In this document: piece by piece, positions 20,702 to 30,239 of the stretch | Numbering within the stretch: the first letter of the stretch is position 1 | Layout of the letters: every line of letters starts with the position of its first letter | DNA from: Bog-1198 sp963727045 | Lineage (GTDB): Bacteria > Pseudomonadota > Gammaproteobacteria > Steroidobacterales > Steroidobacteraceae | NCBI GenBank assembly: GCA_963727045.1 | Contig: CAVSES010000001.1 | Location: 1,922,001-1,986,000 of the forward strand | Length of the DNA stretch: 64,000 nt | Direction of reading: 5' to 3' | Made by a program: the position numbers and the translations under genes | The notes under the pieces: model-generated | What the model saw: only the letters and a program-made list of their open reading frames with translations | Databases searched by the model: none | What the model was told of the DNA's origin: nothing

Positions 20702-21286
20702 TCAGCCCTCGATGAGCCGGCAAATTCCCCCGGCAATTTCATACCTGTCACCAGTATGCGGGCATACGCTTGCTCCGCTGTGTGCCGGCGGCACCTTCAA
20801 TCGCTCACCGAATCGGCTCATCCAGCCGATTTGCCTGGCCGGAACCCCCACCATCAGCGCGAAGGCGCCGACATCCCTGTTGACCACGCTCCCCGCTCCG
20901 ACGAATGCATATTCGCCAATCGTGACGCCGCATACGATGGTGCAGTTGGCTCCCAGAGTGGCGCCTCTTTTCACCAGCGTATCGCGGTACTCGTCCTTGC
21001 GCGTGATCGCGGAGCGCGGGTTGTAGACATTCGTGAACACCATGCTTGGACCGCAAAAGACATCGTCTTCAAGCGTCACGTTGTCGTAGACCGACACGTT
21101 ATTCTGAATCTTGACGTTGCTGCCGATCTTCACCCTGTTGCCGACGTAGACGTTTTGGCCAAGAGAGCAGCGCTCGCCGATGACCGCTCCACCGGAAACG
21201 TGCACCCAATGCCAGATGCGGCATCCCTCGCCGATCGAGGCGCCCGGGTCGACGATGGCGGACGGGTGTATCTTCGTTTCGGTCAA
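20702..21286 (-). CDS. wbpD: WbpD-like UDP-sugar 3-N-acetyltransferase (hexapeptide)
   Basis: A 194-aa left-handed beta-helix acetyltransferase close to WbpD, which N-acetylates the 3-amino group of UDP-2-acetamido-3-amino-2,3-dideoxyglucuronate. Repeats start at IHPSAIVDPGASIGEGCRIW, continue HVSGGAVIGERCSLGQNVYV, RVKIGSNVKIQNNVSV, CGPSMVFTNVYNPRS (with the conserved N and R that contact the nucleotide sugar) and end GVPARQIGWMSRFGERL. The TTG start at 21286 lies one base after the wbpB stop; upstream in-frame ATG codons would overlap wbpB. A C-terminal cysteine-containing tail (SVCPHTGDRYE) is normal for WbpD. Confidence 0.85.
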   Translation of the reverse strand: MTETKIHPSAIVDPGASIGEGCRIWHWVHVSGGAVIGERCSLGQNVYVGNRVKIGSNVKIQNNVSVYDNVTLEDDVFCGPSMVFTNVYNPRSAITRKDEYRDTLVKRGATLGANCTIVCGVTIGEYAFVGAGSVVNRDVGAFALMVGVPARQIGWMSRFGERLKVPPAHSGASVCPHTGDRYEIAGGICRLIEG

Positions 21287-21287
21287 C

Positions 21288-22352
21288 TCAATATTCCAGC
21301 GGAAGCGCCACCCGCCTCCCATCGCGCGCCGACAGATAGCTCGCGATGAGCAGTTCGAGCGACCGCAGTCCCTCGCGCCCGTCGGTGTCCGGCTCCGCCT
21401 GACCGCGCAGCACTTTGACGACATTGTCGTAGTAGAGCGGGTGGCCGAAACCATATACCGAGGTCGTCTCGTAATTGGTCTGCGCGATGCGCTCATCCTC
21501 GGCGCGGCTGTCGGCAAATTCCCAGGTGGTGATCTGATTGACCGCGACGCCGCCGATGCGGACGGTGCCTCTCTCGCCGAGGACCGTAATCGATCCCTCG
21601 AAATTCTTCGGATATGCCAGCATCGTCACGTTGATCGACCCCAGAGCACCCGAGCGCCAACGCACGCCCACCGTTGCCGTATCTTCAACCTGGATGTTGC
21701 GCGCGAGTGTGCCGACGTAGGCTTGGACACTTTCCACGGGGCCGATGAGCCAGTCCACCAGATCGACATAGTGGCTCGCCTGATTCATCAACGCACCACC
21801 GTCAAACTCCCACGTACCGCGCCACGCGGCGCTGTCGTAATAGGACTGGGGCCGCGACCAGAATACATTGATGGTCGCCATGTAGATGCGGCCGAACCGA
21901 CCGCTCGTAATGGCATTCTTCAACAATTGCAGAGTTGCGTTGCGGCGGTTCTGTTTGACGACGAACAAATGCACTCCGGCTTCGTCGCATTCCCGGACCA
22001 TATGCAAACCGTCGCTCCATCTCGTCGCCATCGGTTTTTCGGTCATCACATGTCGCTTCGCGCGGGCAGCGAGAATCGCCTGCGAAGGGTGAAGCCCGCT
22101 GGGGGTACACAATGCGACCATGTCCACGTCGGATTCGGCGAGCAGGTTCCCCAGACTCGCGTACCCCGCCACATTGAGCTTCCCGCTCGCCTCCCGCAGT
22201 CTGTCCGGATTGGTGTCGCATACCGCCGCCAATTCGAAGTTTTCTTCGTGAGCCTTGATCGCACCGAAATGACTGGCGGCGATCCGGCCGCATCCGACCA
22301 CGCCGATGCGAATGCGGCGGTCCAGAATCGGCGGCAGAGACGCGTTATACAC
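21288..22352 (-). CDS. wbpB: WbpB-like Gfo/Idh/MocA oxidoreductase
   Basis: A 354-aa NAD-dependent oxidoreductase like WbpB, which oxidises the 3-position of UDP-GlcNAc uronic acid before transamination. Rossmann start RIRIGVVGCGRIAASHF, CTPSGLHPSQAIL, the EKP motif HVMTEKPMATRW, VVKQNRRN, and WEFDGGALMNQASHYVDLVD with the active-site His and Asp. The open frame extends to 22439, but the GTG at 22352 is preceded by GTGGAG at good spacing and gives the usual start. It is translated with the wbpD-like gene behind it. WbpA, the dehydrogenase making the substrate, is not in the window. Confidence 0.85.
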   Translation of the reverse strand: MYNASLPPILDRRIRIGVVGCGRIAASHFGAIKAHEENFELAAVCDTNPDRLREASGKLNVAGYASLGNLLAESDVDMVALCTPSGLHPSQAILAARAKRHVMTEKPMATRWSDGLHMVRECDEAGVHLFVVKQNRRNATLQLLKNAITSGRFGRIYMATINVFWSRPQSYYDSAAWRGTWEFDGGALMNQASHYVDLVDWLIGPVESVQAYVGTLARNIQVEDTATVGVRWRSGALGSINVTMLAYPKNFEGSITVLGERGTVRIGGVAVNQITTWEFADSRAEDERIAQTNYETTSVYGFGHPLYYDNVVKVLRGQAEPDTDGREGLRSLELLIASYLSARDGRRVALPLEY

Positions 22353-22495
22353 CGTAGACTCCACTTTTTTCCGCGCATGTAATGCGCCAAAACAACTTGG
22401 GATCATACATGATTGGGTGGCGCTCCGCGCGGCGCGCATGGATTATGTCGGCGAATTCCCCTAAAGTGTGTCGTGTTCTCGGATGACTTGCGCGC
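22353..22495. promoter_or_regulatory. Divergent intergenic region between wbpB-like and wbpV-like genes
   Basis: This 143-base gap separates two divergently transcribed genes, so it must carry start signals for both sides. It is somewhat richer in A+T than its surroundings around 22365-22410 (ACTTTTTTCC, CAAAACAACTTGGGATCATAC). I cannot point to a clear -35/-10 pair on either strand. Confidence 0.4.
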
Positions 22496-23485
22496 ATGAT
22501 CTCAACCCATTCTTCCGCCCCTCCGCGAGTGCTCATCACGGGAGCGACCGGGTTCATCGGACGGGAGCTGATGCTGGCGGCGCGGTCGTTTCGCCTGCGC
22601 TCCGCATTGCGATCCGGGCCGATGTCGGAGTTTCCAAACGAATCCGTTGTGGTTGGCGAGATCGATGGCGGAACCGACTGGATGCGGGCGCTTGCGGGCG
22701 TCGACTACATCGTGCATCTTGCGGCCCGCGTGCATGTCATGAGTCCCACCGGTGCCGATCGGGTTGAATTCGAAAGGACGAACGTCGAGGGCACTGAGAC
22801 TCTGGCGAAGGCCGCGGCAAGGGCCGGCGTCAAGCGATTCGTATTTCTGAGCAGCATCAAGGTCAACGGGGAGATGACGTGCGATCGCCCATTCCGCGCC
22901 GACGATCTTCCTCGACCCGCCGACGACTACGGGCGCTCCAAGCTCGAGGCCGAACGCCGGCTCTTGCGTGTCGACGCCGAGTCCGACATGCGCGTTGCGA
23001 TCATTCGACCGCCGTTGGTTTACGGCCCCGGTGTGCGCGCGAATTTTCTTCGCCTGCTGTCATGGGCCAATAGCGGCGCGCCGTTGCCGTTGGCGGCCGT
23101 CAAAAACATGCGCAGCATGGTCAGCGTCTGGAACCTTTGCGATTTGATCTGCTCCCTGCTGCGCTCGTCGGACGCGAAGAGTGGCGTGTATGTGGTGTCC
23201 GACGGCAAGGACATCTCCACGCCGCAACTGATTCGCCGCCTCGCGGCCGGCTTGGGGCGTCCCGCGCGGCTTTTCACGGTACCTGTTGCTCTGCTCGGCG
23301 CCGTGGCCAAAGCGCTGGGCAGATCCGCCGAGTTCCAAAGGCTGTGCGGATCTCTCACGGTCGACATCAGCGCGACTCGCTCGGGCCTGAATTGGTCGCC
23401 GCCGGTAACGCTCGAACAAGGACTGGAGCGGACCGCGCGATGGTACTTGAACCGGCAGGACGCGGGTCCGGGCAATTTCCGATGA
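22496..23485 (+). CDS. WbpV/WbjF-like NAD-dependent nucleotide-sugar epimerase/reductase
   Basis: An intact 329-aa extended SDR. Seen: RVLITGATGFIGRELM, IVHLAARVHVMSP, FVFLSSIKVNGE, the catalytic YGRSK in DDYGRSKLEAERRL, RPPLVYGPGVRANFLRLL and the C-terminal GLNWSPPVTLEQGL. This sequence type (VHLAARVHVM...RPPLVYGPGV) is the one called WbpV, WbjF or WbpK next to wbpL in Pseudomonas loci, where it reduces UDP-4-keto-6-deoxy-GlcNAc to UDP-D-QuiNAc or D-FucNAc for the first sugar. It overlaps wbpL by four bases. A WbpM-type 4,6-dehydratase, which it would need, is not in the window. Confidence 0.82.
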   Translation: MISTHSSAPPRVLITGATGFIGRELMLAARSFRLRSALRSGPMSEFPNESVVVGEIDGGTDWMRALAGVDYIVHLAARVHVMSPTGADRVEFERTNVEGTETLAKAAARAGVKRFVFLSSIKVNGEMTCDRPFRADDLPRPADDYGRSKLEAERRLLRVDAESDMRVAIIRPPLVYGPGVRANFLRLLSWANSGAPLPLAAVKNMRSMVSVWNLCDLICSLLRSSDAKSGVYVVSDGKDISTPQLIRRLAAGLGRPARLFTVPVALLGAVAKALGRSAEFQRLCGSLTVDISATRSGLNWSPPVTLEQGLERTARWYLNRQDAGPGNFR

Positions 23486-24498
23486 TTCTAGGCTGGCTGC
23501 CGATTGGTGCCTTCATTGCGTCGTACGGCTTGACGGCATGGCTGCTCCGTCACTCCCGAATGAGCCAAGTGGTCGACCGGCCCAATTCCCGCAGTTCGCA
23601 CAGCGTACCGACGCCGCGGGGCGGCGGATTGAGCATGGTCGCTGTAATGACTTGCGGAATCATCATCCTATATTTCACGGAATCGGTGACGCTGCCGCTC
23701 GCGGCCGTGGCGATTTGGGGAGGCTTGGGAGTTGCGGCGGTCGGATTCTGGGACGATGTTCGATCCGCACCCATTGCTCTGCGCATCAGCGTGCACATCG
23801 GAGCAGCCATCTTCGCCGTCTATTGTTTGGGCGGCACCCAGGCAATCCATGTGGGCGCGTACGTGCTCGTGCCGGGAGTCATGGGCGCGGCGATCGCGGT
23901 GCTGGCCGTCGTGTGGATTTTGAATCTCTTCAATTTCATGGACGGCATCGATGGGATAGCGGCATCGGAAGCCGCATTCATACTGCTGGGCGCGGCAGGT
24001 CTTGGATTGTCGGTTGGACACACATCGCCTGCCGATGTTGCACCTATGTTGATCCTAGGCGCCGCTTGTCTCGGGTTTCTGATGTGGAACTGGTCGCCGG
24101 CCGCCATCTTCATGGGCGATGTAGGAAGCGGCTACCTGGGCTTCCTCATAGCAGTGTTTGCGCTGGAATCGTCGCGCACCAGCGCCATCAACATTTTCGT
24201 GTGGTTGATTCTCGGCGGCGTATTCCTGGTCGACGCGACCTTGACCCTGCTTCGTCGGCTGTTTCGTCGCGAGCGGGTATATCAAGCGCATCGCACGCAT
24301 GCGTATCAATGGCTGGCGCGGCGCTGGCGCTCACATGCAGCCGTGGCGGTTTCGGTTCTTGTCATCGACATCGTCTGGCTCCTGCCCTCGGCAGCTCTTG
24401 CCGTCGCCTATCCGGCATTTTCGCCTTGGATATGCATTCTCGCGCTTGCACCGCTGGCTGTGGGCGCCTTCATCGCGGGCGCCGGTCGTCCCGAGTGA
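23482..24498 (+). CDS. wbpL: WbpL-like undecaprenyl-phosphate sugar-1-phosphate transferase
   Basis: An intact 338-aa polytopic inner-membrane enzyme of the WecA/MraY family that starts the repeat unit on undecaprenyl phosphate. Diagnostic parts: the DRPNSRSSHSVPTPRGGGLSM loop after helix 1, FWDDVRS, the catalytic aspartates in NLFNFMDGIDGIA, FMGDVGSGYLGF and the basic loop RRLFRRERVYQAHRTH with the His cluster. About ten helices. The start overlaps the upstream epimerase (ATGA). The wbpV/wbjF-wbpL pair is the usual end of Pseudomonas B-band loci; donors for such enzymes are UDP-D-FucNAc, D-QuiNAc or GlcNAc. Confidence 0.92.
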   Translation: MILGWLPIGAFIASYGLTAWLLRHSRMSQVVDRPNSRSSHSVPTPRGGGLSMVAVMTCGIIILYFTESVTLPLAAVAIWGGLGVAAVGFWDDVRSAPIALRISVHIGAAIFAVYCLGGTQAIHVGAYVLVPGVMGAAIAVLAVVWILNLFNFMDGIDGIAASEAAFILLGAAGLGLSVGHTSPADVAPMLILGAACLGFLMWNWSPAAIFMGDVGSGYLGFLIAVFALESSRTSAINIFVWLILGGVFLVDATLTLLRRLFRRERVYQAHRTHAYQWLARRWRSHAAVAVSVLVIDIVWLLPSAALAVAYPAFSPWICILALAPLAVGAFIAGAGRPE

Positions 24499-24501
24499 AC
24501 T

Positions 24502-27500
24502 TCATACGCTTCGAACCGCCAGCAGTCCAACCGCCAGGTTGTAGATGATCGTCGTCACGGCCTGCCAGATCGGTAACGACTTGATCCGTTCCGTGTCGAG
24601 CGGCACGACGATGGTATCGCCCGGCCGCATTTCGACGGATCGCGAGCGCCTGAACCATCCGCGGCGCTCTCCTGAGATCACGTCGCCGTTGGCGCGCACG
24701 ACGTAGATGCGCTTGCGGTCGGCCTTCTGCGTGGTGCCGCCGCTCTTCGCGATGTAATCGTCACGAGTCAAGCCCGCCTCGAATACGTGCGACGTGGGGC
24801 TCTGCACTTCGCCCAAGATGGTGATTTCCTGGGTCTTCTTCGGCACCAGCAGCTTGTCGCCGTCTCTGCAGCAGGACGTCGCCGGACCGCCCGACCGGCC
24901 CTTGCATGACCTGATTGATATCGATGACCAGCCGACCGACCGGTTTGGTGTCGCGCAACTGGCCAACAACTGCTGACCGACCACCAAGCCTTGAGCTGCG
25001 CTTGCCGCCGCCTGCCGCCGGCTGGTGGCCGCGCTGCTCGGCGATCGCTTCGAGCGACAGGGCGGCGAGATCGCTCTGCAGGCGATTGGCCAGCAATTCG
25101 AGCTGATCCTTTTCCCGCTTCTTCAGCTCTTCGCGGATGAACACGGCGCCTTCCGGGAATGCCATGTCGGTGAATCCGCCGGCGCGCTGCAGCACCGAGT
25201 GCAGCGTCTCGCCCTGATGGATGGGATACTTGCCGGGGAAACGCACCTCGCCCGTCAGCTCGATGGTCCCGGGTTGCATCCACTTCGGTATGGGCTTGAC
25301 GACCAGAACATCGTAGGGCATCAGCGTGCACGTCGGCGCCGGCATCCCGCGCCGAATCGCCGCGAGGTTCACCGGAATCAATTCGGTCTGGCGCGCTTCG
25401 CCATCGACGACTTGGTAGCGCGTGATTTCGGCCTGTCCGCTAAATGCGGCATCCTCGAGGCTGCCGCCCGCGCGGATCAGATCGCTGACGTGCATCGAGG
25501 GTTCGAGCGGATAGCGGCCCGGCGCCTTGACCCGGCCGTCGATGCTGACGATCTGTTCGGGCTTGTCGGGCGTCGCCTGCAGCTCGAGATCGCTGATGAT
25601 CGGCGCCAAGATCCGTTCGCGGCTCGCCGACAGATCGAACACGTAAATCTTGTCGCGCGGCCGCAATTCCGGATCCGCCGCGGAGCCCCGCGCCGCGAGG
25701 GCGCGTTCGAGGTCGGCCGAAACGACCTCGATCTTTTCGTCGGGCGGAACCTCGCGCCGGATCATGATGTAGTGCGGATCCGCATTCGGTCGCAGTTCGT
25801 CGAAGCTGCCGAGCACGTCGCTGAGCCGCAGGCCCGGCATGGTATTCGAACGCCCCGGGCGGAATACGTATCCGGTGAGCTCGACCGAATTCTCGAGCGT
25901 CGGCCGGATCGCGGGCACGTGCAATTTGTCGCCGTTGGCGAGCGCGGTCGCGCGGCCTGCCGCGTCGTCAAATCGACGTCGTGCATCTCGATGCAGGCGC
26001 GACGGCAAGATGCGCTCGAGCTGCCCGAGCTTGTCGTCGGCGTCGGGCATGAGCCCGCCGGCGATGTCGATCAGCCTGCTCGACGGTTTTCTCGTCCTTG
26101 AGCTCGTAAATCGCGGGGCGCCGAACCGCTCCGTCGACCGCGACCGTGTCTGCCGATGGGCGGAATGAAAATCACGTCGCCGGGCATGAGCTGCCGGTCG
26201 CCGCTGGTGTCGCCGTGCAGCAGCAGATCGTACAGGTCGAGCGTCGTGACCAGGCGGCCGTTGCGCTTGAGTTGCGATGTTGCGCAGCGAGCCGATCTTC
26301 TTGACGCCGCCGCTCGACGAACAGCGCGTTCGTCATGGTCGACAATCCGCTCACCGTGTAGGAACCAGGCTTCTCGGCCTCGCCCAGCACGAAAACCCGG
26401 ATGGAGCGCAGATCGCCCATGGTCACGCTGACGCGCGTGCCGATCAGCTGCTTGCGACACGCGCTGTCGATCGCGTCGCGCGCCGCATCGAACGTCATGC
26501 CGCTGACAATGATCGGGCCCGAGCTTCGGGAAATTGATCCGGCCGTCGCGTTGCGACCGTGAGCTCGTAACTCGAGTGTTCGTTGCCGTACAGTTGAACA
26601 TCGAATGTATCGCCGGGGCCCACAACGTAATCCGACGGGGACTTGAATATCCGATACCGGCGCAAAGGTGCTCGGCGCTCCTTCGAACAAGTCGTAGCCG
26701 AAAGGCTTCAGCGCCTCGTTGCCGGACGGCAGCAGGCGCAACAGCGTCACCCTCACCGCGTAGTCGCTCGAGATCAGGATCGCGCACCCAGCCGCATGGT
26801 CGCCTCGGAGGCGGTCAATCCGGCCAGCGGAATCGCCGGCAGGCCGGGCATCTCGAGCACGCCGAAGCGGTTGAGCTGGTACGGATTGTTGCTCGAGATC
26901 CGTTTGCGGAACTTCTCGGTCTTCTCCTTCTCCTGGTCCGTTTTCGGAATTCTCGGTCATCCGAGAGCGGCGTATTCGCAGAAGTCGAGTGCTTCGGGAC
27001 ATTGCCGTTCACGCCGTCGCAGTCGCATTGTTGCCGAGGAGCAGCCGAATTGGCGGCGACGCCATTCAGCGCGCCCGGACCCGGCAGCGGGATTTGTGCC
27101 GTTGGGTGCGTTTCTGCGCGTTGGCAGCGTTGTGATTGACGCTGATCGCCGGTTTGATTCAAGTATGGACTGATGAGGTCGTTGCAAAATTCGTCGAGCG
27201 CGATCAACTCGATCAGGACCGTGTCGTCGGCGCGCAACTCCGGGTCTTCGTCCGTCTGGCGAAGAGTCCGTCCATCGACGAGTCTTCTGGTTTCTTGTCC
27301 TTGTCGTAAGATCCTGTTCGCTCGCCGTTCTTTCGGCCGCACCGTCTCAGGCGTGTCGAGCTTTCTGATCGGTTTTCTTTCCCGCGAACCGCCCTTGCCC
27401 AAGAACCTCTGCAGCATCGAGCCCTGCTGATCGGGCGACAGACTGTCCTTGAGCGCTTGCAACGTATCGGTGTTCTGGCTCTGCGCGGACGCGGCCAGGC

Positions 27501-27546
27501 CGATCGATAGCGCGGCGAGCGCGCGCACAGCGGATCTAGTTCGCAT
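24502..27546 (-). CDS. Large polysaccharide export protein with multiple SLBB domains (frameshifted)
   Basis: An outer-membrane export protein of about 1,000 aa resembling WbfF/OtnA of Vibrio capsule loci. The ATG at 27546 gives a signal peptide (MRTRSAVRALAALSIGLAAS). After a Gln/Lys/Arg-rich section come the anchor sequences NPYQLNRFGVLEMPG and FGYDLFEGAPSTFAPV, then the PES and SLBB repeats: DGRINFPKLGP, RVFVLGEAEKPGSYTVSG, MPGDVIFIPP, VELTGYVFRPG, VSIDGRVKAPGRYPLE, IELTGEVRFPGKYPIHQGE and ITILGEVQSPTSHVF. The end is a single membrane helix (VTTIIYNLAVGLLAV). Fragments in all three frames imply at least six indels near 26985, 26780, 26540, 26275, 26060 and 24985. It starts 29 bases after rmlB and ends 3 bases from wbpL (convergent). 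Confidence 0.85.
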
Positions 27547-27575
27547 CTACGCATCGCGTTGACACGCCTTCGCTG

Positions 27576-28834
27576 TCACTTGAAACGTCGCTCGATTATT
27601 CCGGCTGCACGCTCTCCGGCGCACATCATAGCCTGTAAGGCCATCCGGGTAACCCCGAAGGCGTTCCGGGCATCCCACGGTAGCGCCGCCTTACCGCCAA
27701 GCTTAACCGACGGATCCGCTAGCGCTTGTAATTCTTCTCCAATCCAAGCCGCATAGTCGCGCCCCAACAGCGCCTGCCACCAGCGCGTATTGTCCAGGTA
27801 CCAGTCAAGCGTCGCCCGCAGGCCCGTCGCGAGATCGCGCGCCGGCGCGTAGCCCAGCTCGCTCTTCGCCTTTCGCATAATTGATGGCATAGCGCCGGTC
27901 GTGTCCCAAGCGGTCGCGCACATGGGTGATCAGATCGACCGCCCGCTTGCCGCCGACCGCCGGGGAAGCGGGAAACGCCGCCCGCAGATCCGCGCGCCCG
28001 CTGAAGGATTCATCGACCAGCCCGCACAGCGTGCGCACGATCTCGATATTGGCCGTTTCGCTGTTTCCGCCGATGTTGTACACCTCGCCCGGCCTGCCTC
28101 GCTCGAGAGCCGACGCGATGGCCACGCAATGATCCTCCACGTGCAGCCAATCCCGAACCTGCAGCCCGTCGCCGTACACCGGCAACGCCTTGCCCGAGCA
28201 GAATGTTGACGATGGTGAGCGGGATCAATTTTTCCGGAAATTGATAGGGGCCATAGTTGTTCGAGCAATTGGTGATGGTACTTTGCAGCGCAAAGGTCTC
28301 ATAGTACGCCCGAACCAGGTGATCGGACGATGCCTTGCTGGCCGAGTACGGCGAGTTGGGCGCATAGGGGGTGGACTCGTGGAAAGGCGGGTCGCTGGGC
28401 CCCAAGGACCCGTAGACCTCGTCGGTCGACACATGATGAAAGCGGTGCGCCGGCACCATTTTTCGATCCACCCACAGCGATTTTGCCGCTTTGAGCAGCG
28501 AATGGGTGCCCACGATGTTGGTGCGGATGAAGTCATCGGGGCCCAGGATCGACCGATCGACGTGCGACTCCGCCGCGAAATTGACCACCGTGTCGATCCG
28601 ATGCTGCTCCATGAGCGCACGCACCGCCGCCTCGTCGCAGATGTCGCCTTTCACGAAAAGATACCGCGGGTCCCGCTCCAGGCCCGCCAGATTGTCGATG
28701 TTCCCGGCGTACGTCAGCGCATCGAATACCACCACCCGCCCCTGCCCGGCGCGCCCCAGCCAATGGCGCACGAAATTGGCGCCGATGAAGCCGGCGCCGC
28801 CGGTGATGAACAGGTTACGCGGTTCGAAGCTCAT
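27576..28834 (-). CDS. rmlB: dTDP-glucose 4,6-dehydratase RmlB (two frameshifts)
   Basis: Second step of dTDP-L-rhamnose synthesis. Seen: NLFITGGAGFIGANFVRHWL, FDALTYAGNIDNLAGL, VNFAAESHVDRSI, HHVSTDEVYGSLG with the Thr-Asp-Glu triad, the catalytic YSASKASSDHLVRAY, TNCSNNYGPYQFPEKLIPL, and after a frame break near 28190 the VYGDGLQVRDWLHVEDHC segment and EVYNIGGNSE; after a second break near 27880, KAKSELGYAPARDLATGL and DYAAWIGEEL. About 50 residues follow the point where RmlB usually ends, which may be a true tail or a third indel hiding the stop. The ATG at 28834 overlaps the end of rmlD by 20 bases. Confidence 0.92.
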
Positions 28835-29681
28835 CCAGCATGGTCCTCAAGTTGTGCCGCCAATGCCGCGCCGGGACTTGGATGGTGGCCCGCGTGGAGC
28901 CGGTATCGAGCACGCTGAAGGCGGGACGGCGGGCCTTCGTCGGATAGGCGGCGCTCGCAATGGGCGTGACAGGCACGGCGCGTCGAAGCAATCCTCGCGC
29001 CAAGGCCTCCTCTTGGATGGCGACGGCGAAATCGTACCAGCTCGCCACACCAAGATCCGTCCAGTGGTAGACGCCGGCGGGTGCACCTGCCTCGATGAGG
29101 CCCCAGATCGCGGCGGCGATCCCTCCCGCCCAGGTGGGCGTGCCGATCTGGTCGCAAACCACGCTCACCTGTTCTTTCTCCCCCATCAGCCGCAGCATGG
29201 TCAGCACGAAGTTCCGTCCCGTGGAGGCGTACACCCAGGAGGTGCGCAGCACGATGCCCGCTCCCGGGCCATTCAAGACATGGCGCTCGCCGGCTAACTT
29301 GCTTGCCCCGTAGACACTCAAGGGATGGGTTTGATCGGTCGGCAGATACGCGCGATTGGACTTGCCGTCGAAGACGAAATCCGTCGACAGATGCAGCAGC
29401 CGGCATCCGGCCTTCGCGGTGGCCGCCGCCAAAACACCCACGGCAGTGTCGTTGACGGCCATGGCTTGCACCGGCTGATCTTCGGCCAGATCCACCGCCG
29501 TATAGGCGGCGCCGTTGACCACCCACTCCGGACGCGTGTGCGCCAATTCGCGCGCAACGGCCTCCTCATCGCCGATATCGAGTTCGGCGTGCGCTCGGGA
29601 TACAACCTGATGGTGGGCGGACGCCGCCGCGACGACCGCGCTCGCCACCTGTCCTCCCCCGCCGAGCACCAGCACTTTCAC
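28815..29681 (-). CDS. rmlD: dTDP-4-dehydrorhamnose reductase RmlD
   Basis: Last step of dTDP-L-rhamnose synthesis, NAD(P)H-dependent reduction of the 4-keto group. Intact, 288 aa. Seen: VKVLVLGGGGQVASAVV, WVVNGAAYTAVDLAED, HLSTDFVFDGKSN, the catalytic YGASKLAGE, TSWVYASTGRNFVLTMLRL and YHWTDLGVASWYDFA. The GTG at 29681 overlaps the rmlC stop (GTGA) and gives the normal N-terminus, so the longer open frame upstream is not used. Confidence 0.95.
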   Translation of the reverse strand: MKVLVLGGGGQVASAVVAAASAHHQVVSRAHAELDIGDEEAVARELAHTRPEWVVNGAAYTAVDLAEDQPVQAMAVNDTAVGVLAAATAKAGCRLLHLSTDFVFDGKSNRAYLPTDQTHPLSVYGASKLAGERHVLNGPGAGIVLRTSWVYASTGRNFVLTMLRLMGEKEQVSVVCDQIGTPTWAGGIAAAIWGLIEAGAPAGVYHWTDLGVASWYDFAVAIQEEALARGLLRRAVPVTPIASAAYPTKARRPAFSVLDTGSTRATIQVPARHWRHNLRTMLDELRTA

Positions 29682-30226
29682 GCGAATTTCTCGATCTCGG
29701 CGAAGCTCGCGCCGCGTGCATCCTTCGGCGAGAGCTTGGGCGCGACGCCCGCCGGAAGGGGCCATCGAATGTTCAAGGTCGGATCATCCCAGGCCAGCGT
29801 GCGCTCATGCTCGGGACTGTAGAAATCCGTGCACTTGTAGAGAAAATCGGCGGACTCCGAGGTGATCAGAATGCCGTGCGCCAATCCCGGCGGAACCCAC
29901 AATATCCGATGGTTCTCGGCCGTGAGATCGACGCCCCATGATCCTCCGAAGGTCGGGCTGCTGCGGCGCAAGTCCACCACGACGTCGTGGACGCTGCCCG
30001 CCGCGACGCGCACCAACTTGCCCTGCGTGTGCCGCACTTGCAGGTGCAGACCGCGCAGCGTCCATTGGCTCGAGCGGCTGTGGTTGTCCTGCACGAATGC
30101 GGCGTCGATGCCCGCCGCCTTGAATTTCTGCTCCTGCCAGGTCTCCACGAAGAATCCGCGGGTGTCGCCAAATACCTGGGGCTCTATCAGAACCACATCG
30201 GCGATCGGCGTGCTCGTGAATTTCAT
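29678..30226 (-). CDS. rmlC: dTDP-4-dehydrorhamnose 3,5-epimerase RmlC
   Basis: Third step of dTDP-L-rhamnose synthesis. Intact cupin enzyme of 182 aa starting MKFTSTPIADVVLIEPQVFG. Seen: DTRGFFVETW, FVQDNHSRSSQWTLRGLHLQ with the catalytic His, QGKLVRVAAGSVHDVVVDLR, ILWVPPGLAHGIL and the catalytic-tyrosine region FLYKCTDFYSPEHE. The ATG at 30226 is 13 bases after the rmlA stop; an upstream in-frame ATG would overlap rmlA. Confidence 0.95.
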   Translation of the reverse strand: MKFTSTPIADVVLIEPQVFGDTRGFFVETWQEQKFKAAGIDAAFVQDNHSRSSQWTLRGLHLQVRHTQGKLVRVAAGSVHDVVVDLRRSSPTFGGSWGVDLTAENHRILWVPPGLAHGILITSESADFLYKCTDFYSPEHERTLAWDDPTLNIRWPLPAGVAPKLSPKDARGASFAEIEKFA

Positions 30227-30239
30227 GCCGCCGGATACT

